This document shows positions 51,601 through 59,245 of a DNA stretch of 64,000 nucleotides, in pieces. The stretch spans positions 1,798,001 through 1,862,000 of the forward strand of contig JAWPMV010000001.1 of NCBI GenBank assembly GCA_033391075.1, read 5' to 3'. Each line of letters begins with the position of its first letter. Within the stretch, counting starts at the first letter, position 1. A program made the position numbers and the translations under genes. This DNA comes from Bacteroidia bacterium (GTDB lineage: Bacteria; Bacteroidota; Bacteroidia; J057). Under the pieces are notes generated by a model. It did no database searches. It was given only the letters and a program-made list of their open reading frames with translations, and was not told where the DNA came from.

Positions 51601-52206
51601 ACCTTTCCTGAAAATACCCGCTTGGGTTCAGAGGAATTTTTGATTTTGGCTAAAGACAAAGGCTTATATGCTTCTATAGATTGCCAGGTCTTGCAATGGG
51701 ATGCTGGCGAACTTGCCAATGAAGGAGAGATTCTGAGCCTAGCTATGCCTTCCGGGGAGATAATCGATCGAGTGATTTATTCTTCTGGTACTCCCTGGCC
51801 GGTTGAGGCAAATGGGGGAGGTTCGTCCTTGTCTTTAATAAAAGCCTACCTGGACAATTCTGTGGTAGAAAACTGGGAAGCTTATTTTGCACAAGGAGGA
51901 AGTCCCTGTGGGCAAAGTTCACCTGTTCTCAATGGGGGACTAGCTGATAATTTTAGTGTAAAGCTTTATCCCAATCCTGCCAAAGATGAACTGAATATAG
52001 AGTATTCAAGCATAAGTGTGGACCCTTTGAAAGTAGAAGTATTCAACCTGATGGGCCAAAAGGTAGCTGTTTACGAATTGGCACCCAGTCCATTTCAGAG
52101 GAAAGAAGTTATCTCTCTCTCCGACATAAGTCCGGGTACTTATGTCTTTTCTTTTGGGGATGAAAGCATGGGGCTGGAACAGAAAATGGTCATTGTTCAG
52201 GAGTAG
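48643..52206 (+). CDS. CotH-kinase T9SS protein with lamin-tail domains
   Basis: This 1187-residue secreted protein has, in order: signal peptide (about 1-27); a beta-sandwich with LRFNNINLPQGVQIDRAYIQF (about 30-195); a lamin-tail domain (about 219-345); a chitobiase-C-terminal-like module (about 366-440, IYYTLDGSEPGTGD); a CotH kinase domain (about 446-860, with NSGNDF, YWGLYGLRELYNEDYI and WRWMLFDLDATSG); a second lamin-tail domain (from 944, ITEIHYNPEEGQQYEFLEI); and a T9SS sorting domain (1099-1187, LYPNPAKDELNIEY). CotH kinases phosphorylate secreted proteins in spore coats and elsewhere. Its cell-surface substrate is unknown. Confidence 0.93.
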   Translation: MLLSRIPRIKSACFFLLFTLLFSLTFAQENSFPVSIQSSISDPLDDVEENQAGEIYSTSSDLELVNDGGEQTVGLRFNNINLPQGVQIDRAYIQFSVDESSSSFCQVELRTEQIDNAAAFEEINQNVTNRDFSGAAVVWQISPWNSEFEQGAAQRSPDLKDIIQEIVDRSGWQGGNSIVVGITGSGTRTAISYNRDPDFAPVLHIEAQIPLPNTPINDLYINELMASSTRVLDDQGEPEDWVEIYNAGSESQNLAGLYLSDDPADLQKWRILAPIEIPSGGFGILWLDGETEQGNDHGPFKLDKEGEDLILVQVLDDQEIVLDQIAFPELEQNVSYGRETDGGASWIKFSEYSPKESNNGKGQYLAAKVSFSLDGGFYANSVDVSMTSSDPDTDIYYTLDGSEPGTGDILYTGTINIAETRLLRARAFKTGFAGGETKAETYFINENHSLAVLDIQTEPENLFDNEIGIYVRGTNGIDGFCNFEPRNWNRSWERPIRLSMYESNGTQAFSVNAGIKIGGGCSRGSKMKPLNFYFRKNLYGDGKVEYPVFPQLDVEEYNRLKVRNSGNDFEQMGFRDGAIQSMLYKTIDLDIMAYRPVIAYINGTYWGLYGLRELYNEDYIASHHDVDPDNLDIISNPYAGGEIHEGDRVAFEQIQNYIDNNDLSIPANYEFVKSQVDINEFLNYHIVQIYLANYDWPANNLRVWRERKAGAKWRWMLFDLDATSGFAAWSQSTVTHNTLDFATTTNGDWWPNGPHSTLWLRKLLENEEFRNEFVQRTSTYAELVFNTDRVNHITDSIQAMISPEIDRHQARWTNNYWEWGWGQPAGGSRQSWQGYIQTFKEFFRRRLSVMLSHTRFKFGLSGARSLRFNHTNNKGGKVFLHDNETEIPPQFSSQYFVDIPLKVKAVANPGYVFLKWEETGDSNPEIEFMSDGYETLTPVFVPLQPSITEIHYNPEEGQQYEFLEIHNPGDNELDLGGYRFEEGIEFTFPENTRLGSEEFLILAKDKGLYASIDCQVLQWDAGELANEGEILSLAMPSGEIIDRVIYSSGTPWPVEANGGGSSLSLIKAYLDNSVVENWEAYFAQGGSPCGQSSPVLNGGLADNFSVKLYPNPAKDELNIEYSSISVDPLKVEVFNLMGQKVAVYELAPSPFQRKEVISLSDISPGTYVFSFGDESMGLEQKMVIVQE

Positions 52207-52216
52207 GGGAGAAGCC

Positions 52217-52744
52217 TTAGGTAAATTCTATTTCATCTTTCACTTCCTGATGGATATTCCTTTGCTTGAAGATATAATACCAACCCATAAGTTTCCAGAA
52301 GGCTTTGGCGTACCAGGCCAGGGTATGATTCTGTAATTCTGCCGTTTCTCTGACTCTTGTCCTGTCAAAATCATCATAAAACTCCAGGCGAAAAAAGATG
52401 TCAATACCCAGATGCTTTTTCATGAAGATAAAAGTCTCGGCATCATCTTCCAGGCTACTATCACTTTTATCTACGATATCGGTAAACTTGATCGAAAGAT
52501 CTATCAATACCTCTTCTTGTATTTCCAGGGTTTCTATTTCATAGGAACTGATAGATTCTCGGTCTCCAATCACGAGTTCCATTTTTTCTCCTTCTTCCAA
52601 ATAGGGATTGTCTTCATCAGAATTGAGTACTACCTCATCCGAACTGTCTTTGAAGAAACGGATTAAATAGGCTTTCTGAAGAAAGTATTCATATACTTTG
52701 CTCAGATCCTGTTTGAAGTGATAGGTGTACTCGTAAAATACCAT
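52217..52744 (-). CDS. Hypothetical SRPBCC-like protein
   Basis: This 175-residue acidic protein opens with MVFYEYTYHFKQDLSKVYEYFLQ and has alternating strands (EKMELVIGDRESISSYEIET, VLIDLSIKFTDI, GIDIFFRLEFYDDFDRTRV) followed by a C-terminal helix (AWYAKAFWKLMGWYYIFKQ). This is the order of the START/SRPBCC helix-grip fold, but the similarity is by pattern only. It precedes no gene on the same strand within a short distance; it lies 2 bases after the kinase gene, so the pair is likely co-transcribed. Confidence 0.68.
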   Translation of the reverse strand: MVFYEYTYHFKQDLSKVYEYFLQKAYLIRFFKDSSDEVVLNSDEDNPYLEEGEKMELVIGDRESISSYEIETLEIQEEVLIDLSIKFTDIVDKSDSSLEDDAETFIFMKKHLGIDIFFRLEFYDDFDRTRVRETAELQNHTLAWYAKAFWKLMGWYYIFKQRNIHQEVKDEIEFT

Positions 52745-52746
52745 AT

Positions 52747-53307
52747 TTATAATTGGAAATGCTGCGCTATCTGTTTTGCAGCTTCTTCGGGATTTAAGTC
52801 ATTATTGTTGATTTTGAGATATTTTTTGCCTTCAAACTCTCCTTCATGGCTATTGAAACGATACTGCTCTTCATGTTTAAGCAATACCATTTCGCTTCTT
52901 TCTACATCTCTCTTGGAGGCTTTTTCAGCCAGCCTTAGTGGATGCCGATTTCTAATAAGCCGCGTATCAAGGTCTGCCTCCAGCTCTACATAAATCACAT
53001 CAGCTCCCTTTTGTTCATAAATTTCAATAAAATCATCCAGGTAGGCTTTATCTGAAGGATCGTCCAGGGCCCATACAAAGGTGAAGACTACCCCTTTTAG
53101 ATCACTTTCCGCAATTTCCCTTAGAATCATTTCACGTATGCCTTTATTCAAATTCTCAAAACCTCCTTCATCAAAGTCAAAGAAGTTTAGCACCAATTCA
53201 ATGGACATGTGGTTATGAAAGAGTTTAAGCCCAGTTTTTTCCGCTAAAGCCTTTCCCACAGACATCTTTCCTACAGCAGGTGGTCCAAATAGAATTAAAA
53301 AAGTCAT
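52747..53307 (-). CDS. P-loop nucleotide-kinase-like protein
   Basis: This 186-residue protein starts with a P-loop (LILFGPPAVGKMSVGKALAE, GPPAVGKMS at 8-16) and belongs to the adenylate/shikimate-kinase-like AAA group (AAA_18/AAA_33 type). It has a NHMSIELVLNFFDF segment, a Walker-B-like VVFTFVW and an RLIRNRHPLRLAEKASKRD lid-like region. It probably phosphorylates a small molecule; the substrate is not evident. It sits between an AhpD-like gene and a hypothetical gene on the same strand, with 11 and 2 bases between them, so all three are probably one operon. Confidence 0.82.
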   Translation of the reverse strand: MTFLILFGPPAVGKMSVGKALAEKTGLKLFHNHMSIELVLNFFDFDEGGFENLNKGIREMILREIAESDLKGVVFTFVWALDDPSDKAYLDDFIEIYEQKGADVIYVELEADLDTRLIRNRHPLRLAEKASKRDVERSEMVLLKHEEQYRFNSHEGEFEGKKYLKINNNDLNPEEAAKQIAQHFQL

Positions 53308-53318
53308 ATTTTCTATGA

Positions 53319-53924
53319 TTAGCTATGTCCCCAACTATTGGGATCGTCGCTGTTGTTTGGGGAAAGACCGATGATATCACCTTCTGTATTTACCCCAAGA
53401 CCGACTACCATCCGATTGACATAATTGAAGTAGCTGACAACCTGGTTTATTTCCAGAATTTCTCCATCAGAAAATCCCGCTTGCCTCAATGCCTTTATAT
53501 GGTCCTCTTTGATATCATAATGAGCAAGTGTCAACATCCGGGCATATTGGATGCCAGCCAGATCTTTAGCCGAAAAGGCTATATCCATCTGATCTTTCTT
53601 GACGGCTTGCATAATCTCCAAAGACCGTTGATCATCATCAATCAAGCGCTTCATGCCTATATAATGATGAGCGACACAATAATCGCACCTATTCAAATAA
53701 CTCGTATAGACCCCCAGGGCTTCGAGATACCATTTGGGAAGGCTATTATTGCTATTGTGCAGGACGTTTTTGTACAAGGTCATATGTCCCAGCATACTAT
53801 GAGGACGCAGGCTATGTACACTCAATACATTGTCAATATTATTGTTGGGTCCTTTAACCCGATCATACAATTTTTTTAAGGCTCCCTTAGCTTCTTCGTA
53901 AGGTATTTCTTCTATCCAGCTCAT
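53319..53924 (-). CDS. Carboxymuconolactone decarboxylase/AhpD-family peroxidase-related protein
   Basis: This 201-residue helical protein has the AhpD-type motif CDYCVAHH: C80, C83 and H87 form the redox/proton-relay centre of peroxidase-related enzymes. It begins MSWIEEIPYEEAKGALKKLYDRV, the common start of this family, and includes LEALGVYTSYLNRC and SDGEILEINQVVSYFNYVNR. Likely function: thiol-dependent reduction of peroxides, or an undefined decarboxylase-like step. It is the first gene of a three-gene minus-strand run with the kinase and hypothetical genes. Confidence 0.9.
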   Translation of the reverse strand: MSWIEEIPYEEAKGALKKLYDRVKGPNNNIDNVLSVHSLRPHSMLGHMTLYKNVLHNSNNSLPKWYLEALGVYTSYLNRCDYCVAHHYIGMKRLIDDDQRSLEIMQAVKKDQMDIAFSAKDLAGIQYARMLTLAHYDIKEDHIKALRQAGFSDGEILEINQVVSYFNYVNRMVVGLGVNTEGDIIGLSPNNSDDPNSWGHS

Positions 53925-53991
53925 ACTATTTATTGAGTGGACAAACTATTTAAAAATGATGAATAACGGTAATCCTTTTTCCAGCAAATAC

Positions 53992-55461
53992 TCAACGGCT
54001 GAGAAATTTTTCTATTTTTTCCGGATCTGAAATAGATAGTATCGGAATGCCCCTTTTGGTATTATGCTTTAAGCCTTTAGGTATGCTGATCTTCAAGTCC
54101 AGGATTTCCCCTCTCACTATATACTTTTCAAAAGATGCCATTGCCTTGGGACCGAGGTATTTATTCAGGACATCTTTAAATAGATTATGATCAAATTTTG
54201 CATCATCAAGCCTATGGCATCTATCTAGGATTTCCCGCATGATATCATCCAGGCTTTTATCCTCATGGTTTTGCTTCATGAGGTTGTCCAGATGAAAGGC
54301 ATAGATCATTCCTCTCCTATATGGCAATTTCTCATAATTTCTATCTGACCAGAACTTTTCATAGGTAATGCTATCATTTCTAGCTTCTCTGACCGGCGAG
54401 CCATAATGGGGGCGCAGGACTTCCTCATTCATGAGTTTTATGTATTCTTTTAGGCTAATAACTCCATTTCGGAGCATCAGCTTATAGGTATAATAGTCTG
54501 TAAAGCCTTCGCTAAACCAGTATTGCAATTCTTCATCCCGGTTTTCAATCTTGTGTCCGATCCAGTTGTGAAGTAGCTCGTGGAAATAGAGATACTTTAC
54601 CCTCCAGAACTCTACATATTTATTATTGCTGACGAAAGTAGCAAAGGATTGACTCAAACCTGTACCTCCCAGAGAGTAGCCTCTTTTTTCATTTGTAGGG
54701 ATCATGGTCACGGAAAACATACTGTCTGTATAATCCTGCCAGAAATCTTTATGGGAACGGATCGCAATATTGAGGACTTCATTTACCTTATCTTCTTCAA
54801 AGGGTATCCAATCTCCTCGCGTGACAAAATGGATGTCATTTCCATTGATTACACTGGTGTATCTCCGGAAGTCTCCTCCTACGAAAATGGAAGAACCTAA
54901 TTCTGCCTGGGTAAGTTGTAGCCTCTGACATTTTTCTGTTCCAAAGCTATTGTGAATGAGGTATCCTTCAGGTACATTCCAATCGAAGATGAAATTTACT
55001 TCTGATGAATCGAAATCAAAGCTTCCATAGGGGTATATAAAAAGACGATTACCAAAGGTGTGAAAATAAGTTTCCTGAATGATAGGGCGATAGGTGTGAT
55101 GATTCATGATTATTCCCCCTTTATCCTGAATGGATTTATAGGTAAAGGTGAACTTCTGATTGGGCTTATGCCGAATGAAGATCATATTGCTATCCGGCTT
55201 GGCTTCAATTTCGAGAGCAGGAGGAAAACTTTCCAGTCCTGTTAGCGTTCTGTACAGGCTGTCTTCACCCCAGCGATTGTCCTGAAAGTTTAGACGAACA
55301 ATGCCTTGCTCATCGGCTTCAAGATCAAGAGATACGGATAAAGCATGCATCCCATCCTCTTCAGTGGGTTCAATGGTATAATGATAAGTGGTCTCTTTTT
55401 TTATTTCCTGGCATGATAAAAACAGGACCAGGAATAGTAGATAGCTTAGGGCCTTCTGCAT
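53992..55461 (-). CDS. M61-like metallopeptidase lipoprotein
   Basis: This lipoprotein has about 489 residues from the ATG at 55461 (MQKALSYLLFLVLFLSC, lipobox C17). An N-terminal beta-sandwich (about 25-220) precedes a catalytic domain with the zinc motif HELLHNWIGH (H294, E295, H298) and the third ligand E318 in YWFSEGFTDYY. The order and spacing match the M61 glycyl-aminopeptidase and M1 group (gluzincins). A GYSLGGTGLSQSF segment supplies the loop before the helix. It would act as an aminopeptidase at the cell surface. It is monocistronic. Confidence 0.85.
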   Translation of the reverse strand: MQKALSYLLFLVLFLSCQEIKKETTYHYTIEPTEEDGMHALSVSLDLEADEQGIVRLNFQDNRWGEDSLYRTLTGLESFPPALEIEAKPDSNMIFIRHKPNQKFTFTYKSIQDKGGIIMNHHTYRPIIQETYFHTFGNRLFIYPYGSFDFDSSEVNFIFDWNVPEGYLIHNSFGTEKCQRLQLTQAELGSSIFVGGDFRRYTSVINGNDIHFVTRGDWIPFEEDKVNEVLNIAIRSHKDFWQDYTDSMFSVTMIPTNEKRGYSLGGTGLSQSFATFVSNNKYVEFWRVKYLYFHELLHNWIGHKIENRDEELQYWFSEGFTDYYTYKLMLRNGVISLKEYIKLMNEEVLRPHYGSPVREARNDSITYEKFWSDRNYEKLPYRRGMIYAFHLDNLMKQNHEDKSLDDIMREILDRCHRLDDAKFDHNLFKDVLNKYLGPKAMASFEKYIVRGEILDLKISIPKGLKHNTKRGIPILSISDPEKIEKFLSR

Positions 55462-55560
55462 GGATCGGTATGTGTTGCTTATCATACCCTTACGCGATCA
55501 TGCCGTTTCTGTTGTGCCTTTCTGTAAAATGAAGGAGGAATTAAATAAAATTTAACAGAT

Positions 55561-56235
55561 TTAGCCTCCTACAAAATGTCTGCACATGTCTTTGATCTTG
55601 TCGACGCTGATCTCCAGGGCTTGTTCTGACTTATAAAAAATACGGATTCTTGTTGCTATCCCCTTCATGGTATAAGAGGGGAATCTGTGTTCCATCCGCA
55701 GGATCAAACCGCCATCTGCTTCTGAACCATAGAATTGCCAATTGTACGCTATATGATCCTTATAGGTCTTGGGAGATATCTTGATCTCTTTACTTACCAT
55801 ATACTGATTCCACATCTGTTTGGACTTGTATTCTATGACCTTGCAGCTATGCTGCATAACCTCTTCATTTGTTTCATAGATGTTGAAATATATGATAGAG
55901 TCTGTTGGAACTCCATAATCCAGACAATTGTCTTCAAATCGTGAATTTGTCTGACTTAAAGCAGAATTTGTTTCACTTAGGTAATAATAGCTAATGGTAT
56001 CTTCTGCAGAAAAGAAGCGACTCTGGTAATTGTCGAGGTCATAGCGGAAAACCCCTTTCTGAGGTTTTGCTGCTGATAGCGAATCCTTATCCAGTATATC
56101 GCTTTCGTAGCTATATTGATACTCGATCTCTCCCTGAAAATATGGGAAACTTTCCTCATAAGCTTTTTGCGTACAGGAAAATAGTTGGAGGACCAATAGT
56201 AGTTGCAGTACAGGAATGATTGCTTTGCCAGCCAT
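55561..56235 (-). CDS. Hypothetical lipoprotein
   Basis: This 224-residue protein has a signal MAGKAIIPVLQLLLVLQLFSC with a lipobox. The remainder is rich in beta-strand segments (GEIEYQYSYESDI, GVFRYDLDNYQSRFF, DSIIYFNIYETNEE, GGLILRMEHRFPSYT), as in GLPGLI-like or lipocalin-like periplasmic proteins. No catalytic motif is visible and I do not recognise the family. It stands alone, upstream of the hydroxyacid dehydrogenase gene's end. Confidence 0.65.
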   Translation of the reverse strand: MAGKAIIPVLQLLLVLQLFSCTQKAYEESFPYFQGEIEYQYSYESDILDKDSLSAAKPQKGVFRYDLDNYQSRFFSAEDTISYYYLSETNSALSQTNSRFEDNCLDYGVPTDSIIYFNIYETNEEVMQHSCKVIEYKSKQMWNQYMVSKEIKISPKTYKDHIAYNWQFYGSEADGGLILRMEHRFPSYTMKGIATRIRIFYKSEQALEISVDKIKDMCRHFVGG

Positions 56236-56423
56236 GAAGAATTTACTTCTTTTGGTTCAAATATATTGCTTATTAGAGCCAGACGTCCAATTCTATGGTT
56301 TAGAAGGCAAGAATACTACCTAACTAGTCCAATTTATCTGCCGAATAGACCGGTGCATCGTAATAAATATATCTCCTTTAGCGATTTTATTATTTGATGA
56401 ATAATTTAGCTGGAGGTCACAAT

Positions 56424-57389
56424 CTATAACTTCACGGGCCAGAGAAACTCTTTGGTTTTCAGGAAATGTTCGATCTGTTGAACACTCTGCTCGGATTTTC
56501 TCTCAACTCCTTCTTCCGTATTAAAGGCATTGTGAGGGGTGCAGATTACGTTGCCATGCTTGGTCAGTTCGAGGGTAGCCTGCACACCAGGATTATCGCT
56601 GGAAGTTCCTTCTCGAAGTGCAACCCCCAGAGCTTTCTCTTCATAGTAAGCATCCAGTGCAACACCACCTAGGTGTCCTTCTTCAATCAATTTCAACAAA
56701 ACAGGACTTGGAGAAAGTTCTCCTCTTGAAATGTTGATGAAAAGAGTGCCTTTTTTCGCCTTTTTCAGGAGATCATAGGTAAAGTAGCCTTCATTTTCCT
56801 GGCGTAGGTCCATCGCACAAACAATGATATCTGCCTGGCTGATTCCTTCCTCAACTTTTACATAAGTCTCATTGGGATATTTTACTTCAAGATCCACACA
56901 AAGAACCTTCATGCCCATACCATGACCTATATTCACGACTTGCCCTCCGATATTCCCTACTCCAACAACCAAAAGTGTCTTTCCTTCTGTCTCCTGACCT
57001 GTAATGCCATCTCTATGGAAAGTTTTGAATTGCTCTACTTGTTGGACAAACTTCCTTTGCAGCGCCAACCACATCAGCAAAGCCTGCTCAGCCACTGCTC
57101 TATGACAATAAAGGGGAAGATGACCACATGCCAATTCTTTCCCAGTCAATCTCATATAGGCTTTCAAATGGTCAAAACCAGTACTTCGAGAAAGAATCGC
57201 ATCAAGACTATCCGCCCATTCAGCAGGAATACTGGATTGGGTACGAATACTAATGATGGGTGCGGGAGGAGTATCAGCGCCATATTCCTGAATAGTCTTC
57301 CAGGTAAATCCGGCTTTGATATGATCGGGGAGGTAGTGTTTTAGAGCAGCTTGTTCTTCTTCAAATGCTTCGTAGAAAAATACGTCCAT
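56424..57389 (-). CDS. D-isomer-specific 2-hydroxyacid dehydrogenase
   Basis: This 321-residue NAD-dependent dehydrogenase has the Rossmann motif VVGVGNIGGQ, the catalytic Arg in INISRGELSP, the Glu/Asp segment ALDAYYEEKALG and the catalytic His in CTPHNAFNT. The YCHRAVAEQALLMWLALQR segment is the family's conserved helix. It would interconvert a 2-hydroxyacid (such as D-lactate or a related acid) and 2-oxoacid. It follows the Sua5 gene by 84 bases on the same strand. The exact substrate is not predictable from sequence alone. Confidence 0.9.
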   Translation of the reverse strand: MDVFFYEAFEEEQAALKHYLPDHIKAGFTWKTIQEYGADTPPAPIISIRTQSSIPAEWADSLDAILSRSTGFDHLKAYMRLTGKELACGHLPLYCHRAVAEQALLMWLALQRKFVQQVEQFKTFHRDGITGQETEGKTLLVVGVGNIGGQVVNIGHGMGMKVLCVDLEVKYPNETYVKVEEGISQADIIVCAMDLRQENEGYFTYDLLKKAKKGTLFINISRGELSPSPVLLKLIEEGHLGGVALDAYYEEKALGVALREGTSSDNPGVQATLELTKHGNVICTPHNAFNTEEGVERKSEQSVQQIEHFLKTKEFLWPVKL

Positions 57390-57473
57390 GGGAAATTGTG
57401 TATGTGCTTAATATGATGCAATAAAGCAATCAGGAATGGTTTTACCTAACTCCCCGGAGGATTCTCTGCAAGA

Positions 57474-58442
57474 TCAAAGGATTCTGGTCTCAGCGGCTCT
57501 CCGCAGACGATCATTGATCGCTTTTCCCAGACCGGTATCTGGCACTTCTTCTGCCAGGATTATTTGAAGCCCCATATTGTCTAGCTCACGCATAGTAGCA
57601 AAAAGTTCATGGGCCGCTTCATGAAGATCTCCGGTTATGGAAAGGGTTCTTTGGTTTTGTGCCGGAACTCCATCATACATTTTGCTGAAAGAAAGGACTC
57701 CGGTTTTGTTTGCGTTTATTCGAGGGATGGTAGTGGCTATATCACAAAGCAACAATTGAGTGTTAGGCGCATAGTGACTTTTGAGCATACCGGGTGCTTG
57801 AGGCTTTCTGCTAGCTACCAGTTTCATATTCAAGGGTCCGACGATAGATTCTATATCTTCCATAGGAGTTCCTCCAAATCTGTACACCTCGGCTTGGCCT
57901 AACTCATTAAAGCCAATGATGGTAGATTCTATGCCGATTGCGCTGGGGCCTCCATCAAGGATATAGGGTATTTTATCCCCCAATTGCTCTTGTACATGTC
58001 TAGCATTGGTGGGGCTTATATAGCCAAATGGATTTGCACTGGGAGCTGCCAGGGGAAATTCTATAGCAGAAAGCAATTCCAGGCTCATCGGATGATTAGG
58101 GATGCGGACAGCTACCAGAGGGCTGCCGGCTGTTACAAGATCAGGAATGATCTCATTTCTTTGAAGTAGCAAGGTAAGGGGCCCTGGCCATAAAGCATCG
58201 GCCAAATCAATGGCAACCTGTGGAATTTCCTTTACAAAATTCCTGATTTTATCCAGACTATTGGTATGTACGATAAGGGGATTAAAACTGGGCCGATCTT
58301 TCACTTCGAAAATTCGGCTGATCCCATGTACGTCATACGCATTACCTGCGAGTCCATATACGGTCTCTGTCGGGATTGCCACAACTTTTCCCGAAGCCAA
58401 AAGTACCGCAGCTCTATCTATGTCTCTTCCAATTTCCGCCAT
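57474..58442 (-). CDS. L-threonylcarbamoyladenylate synthase (Sua5)
   Basis: This 322-residue enzyme makes threonylcarbamoyl-AMP from threonine, bicarbonate and ATP for t6A modification of tRNA position 37. The YrdC domain (about 1-200) contains GKVVAIPTETVYGLAGNA, KDRPSFNPLIVH, WPGPLTLLL, RIPNHPMSLELL and APSANPFGYISPTNA. The C-terminal Sua5 domain (about 215-322) makes it the long Sua5 form and not the short TsaC form. It lies 6 bases after rpiA and 84 before the dehydrogenase, so it is in an operon. Confidence 0.94.
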   Translation of the reverse strand: MAEIGRDIDRAAVLLASGKVVAIPTETVYGLAGNAYDVHGISRIFEVKDRPSFNPLIVHTNSLDKIRNFVKEIPQVAIDLADALWPGPLTLLLQRNEIIPDLVTAGSPLVAVRIPNHPMSLELLSAIEFPLAAPSANPFGYISPTNARHVQEQLGDKIPYILDGGPSAIGIESTIIGFNELGQAEVYRFGGTPMEDIESIVGPLNMKLVASRKPQAPGMLKSHYAPNTQLLLCDIATTIPRINANKTGVLSFSKMYDGVPAQNQRTLSITGDLHEAAHELFATMRELDNMGLQIILAEEVPDTGLGKAINDRLRRAAETRIL

Positions 58443-58448
58443 TTGGCA

Positions 58449-59120
58449 TCACGATTTTTCCCACGTTTTTAAGGTGCCATCTGGCTGTGCCATGATGACT
58501 TTTGTTGCCATGTCTATAAATAGACCTGTTTCTACTACGCCTAAGAGTAATTTTAGTTGCTTGTCCAAAACTTTAGGGTCATCTATCAGACCAAAATCAC
58601 AATCGAATATCAAATTGCCATTATCTGTTTTGAATAATTGACCCTCGATTTTGCGGATGTTCACCTTCCCTCCCAAAGCTTCAATTCTCCTTTGGGTTAT
58701 TTCTGATCCAAAGGGTACTACTTCCACAGGCAAAGTGAAAGCCCCCAATTTCTCTACATATTTCCTGGGATCTGTGATGATGATCAACTCTTTGGAGATT
58801 GATGCCACAACTTTTTCTCTGTAAAGGGCTCCTCCACCTCCTTTGATCAATTGGAGGTCATCCGTAAATTCATCTGCTCCATCTATGGTCAAATCCAGCT
58901 TGTCCAGTTCTTTAAGGCCGACCAAAGGAATTCCTTCTGACCTGGCCAGATCTTCTGTCGCTTTTGAAGTAGCTGTAGCAAGGATCTCAAGCCCTCCTCT
59001 TACCATCTCTCCCACTTTTTTTACCATAAAATAAGCGGTAGATCCGGTTCCCAGACCTATTTTCATCCCGGATTGGATAAATTCAGTTGATTTTTCTCCT
59101 GCCAGCTGCTTTGGATTCAT
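58449..59120 (-). CDS. rpiA: Ribose-5-phosphate isomerase A
   Basis: This 223-residue enzyme interconverts ribose 5-phosphate and ribulose 5-phosphate in the pentose phosphate pathway. Family motifs are GLGTGSTAYFMVKKVGE, TIDGADEFTDDLQLIKGGGGAL with the catalytic Asp and Lys/Glu region, EKVVASISKELIIITD, LPVEVVPFGS and TDNGNLIFDCDFG. Length is normal. A small 7-base hairpin with a tetraloop (59144-59161) lies in its leader. The Sua5 gene follows 6 bases downstream. Confidence 0.96.
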   Translation of the reverse strand: MNPKQLAGEKSTEFIQSGMKIGLGTGSTAYFMVKKVGEMVRGGLEILATATSKATEDLARSEGIPLVGLKELDKLDLTIDGADEFTDDLQLIKGGGGALYREKVVASISKELIIITDPRKYVEKLGAFTLPVEVVPFGSEITQRRIEALGGKVNIRKIEGQLFKTDNGNLIFDCDFGLIDDPKVLDKQLKLLLGVVETGLFIDMATKVIMAQPDGTLKTWEKS

Positions 59121-59143
59121 GTATCAGAATACGTTAGTCTTAT

Positions 59144-59161
59144 GCGCTTTTTTCAAAGCGC
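59144..59161. other. Short hairpin in the rpiA leader
   Basis: GCGCTTT (59144-59150) pairs with AAAGCGC (59155-59161) around a TTTC loop. It lies 24 bases upstream of the rpiA ATG and 85 bases past the photolyase stop. No T tract follows in the minus direction, so it may be a leader element or weak attenuator. Confidence 0.3.
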
Positions 59162-59245
59162 GAATATAGCCAAAAGGAATGGCAATCCCAGTAGAATTCC
59201 TACCACTTTGACTTTTAAAACTTACTTGTGGAAAAAAAGCCAGAG

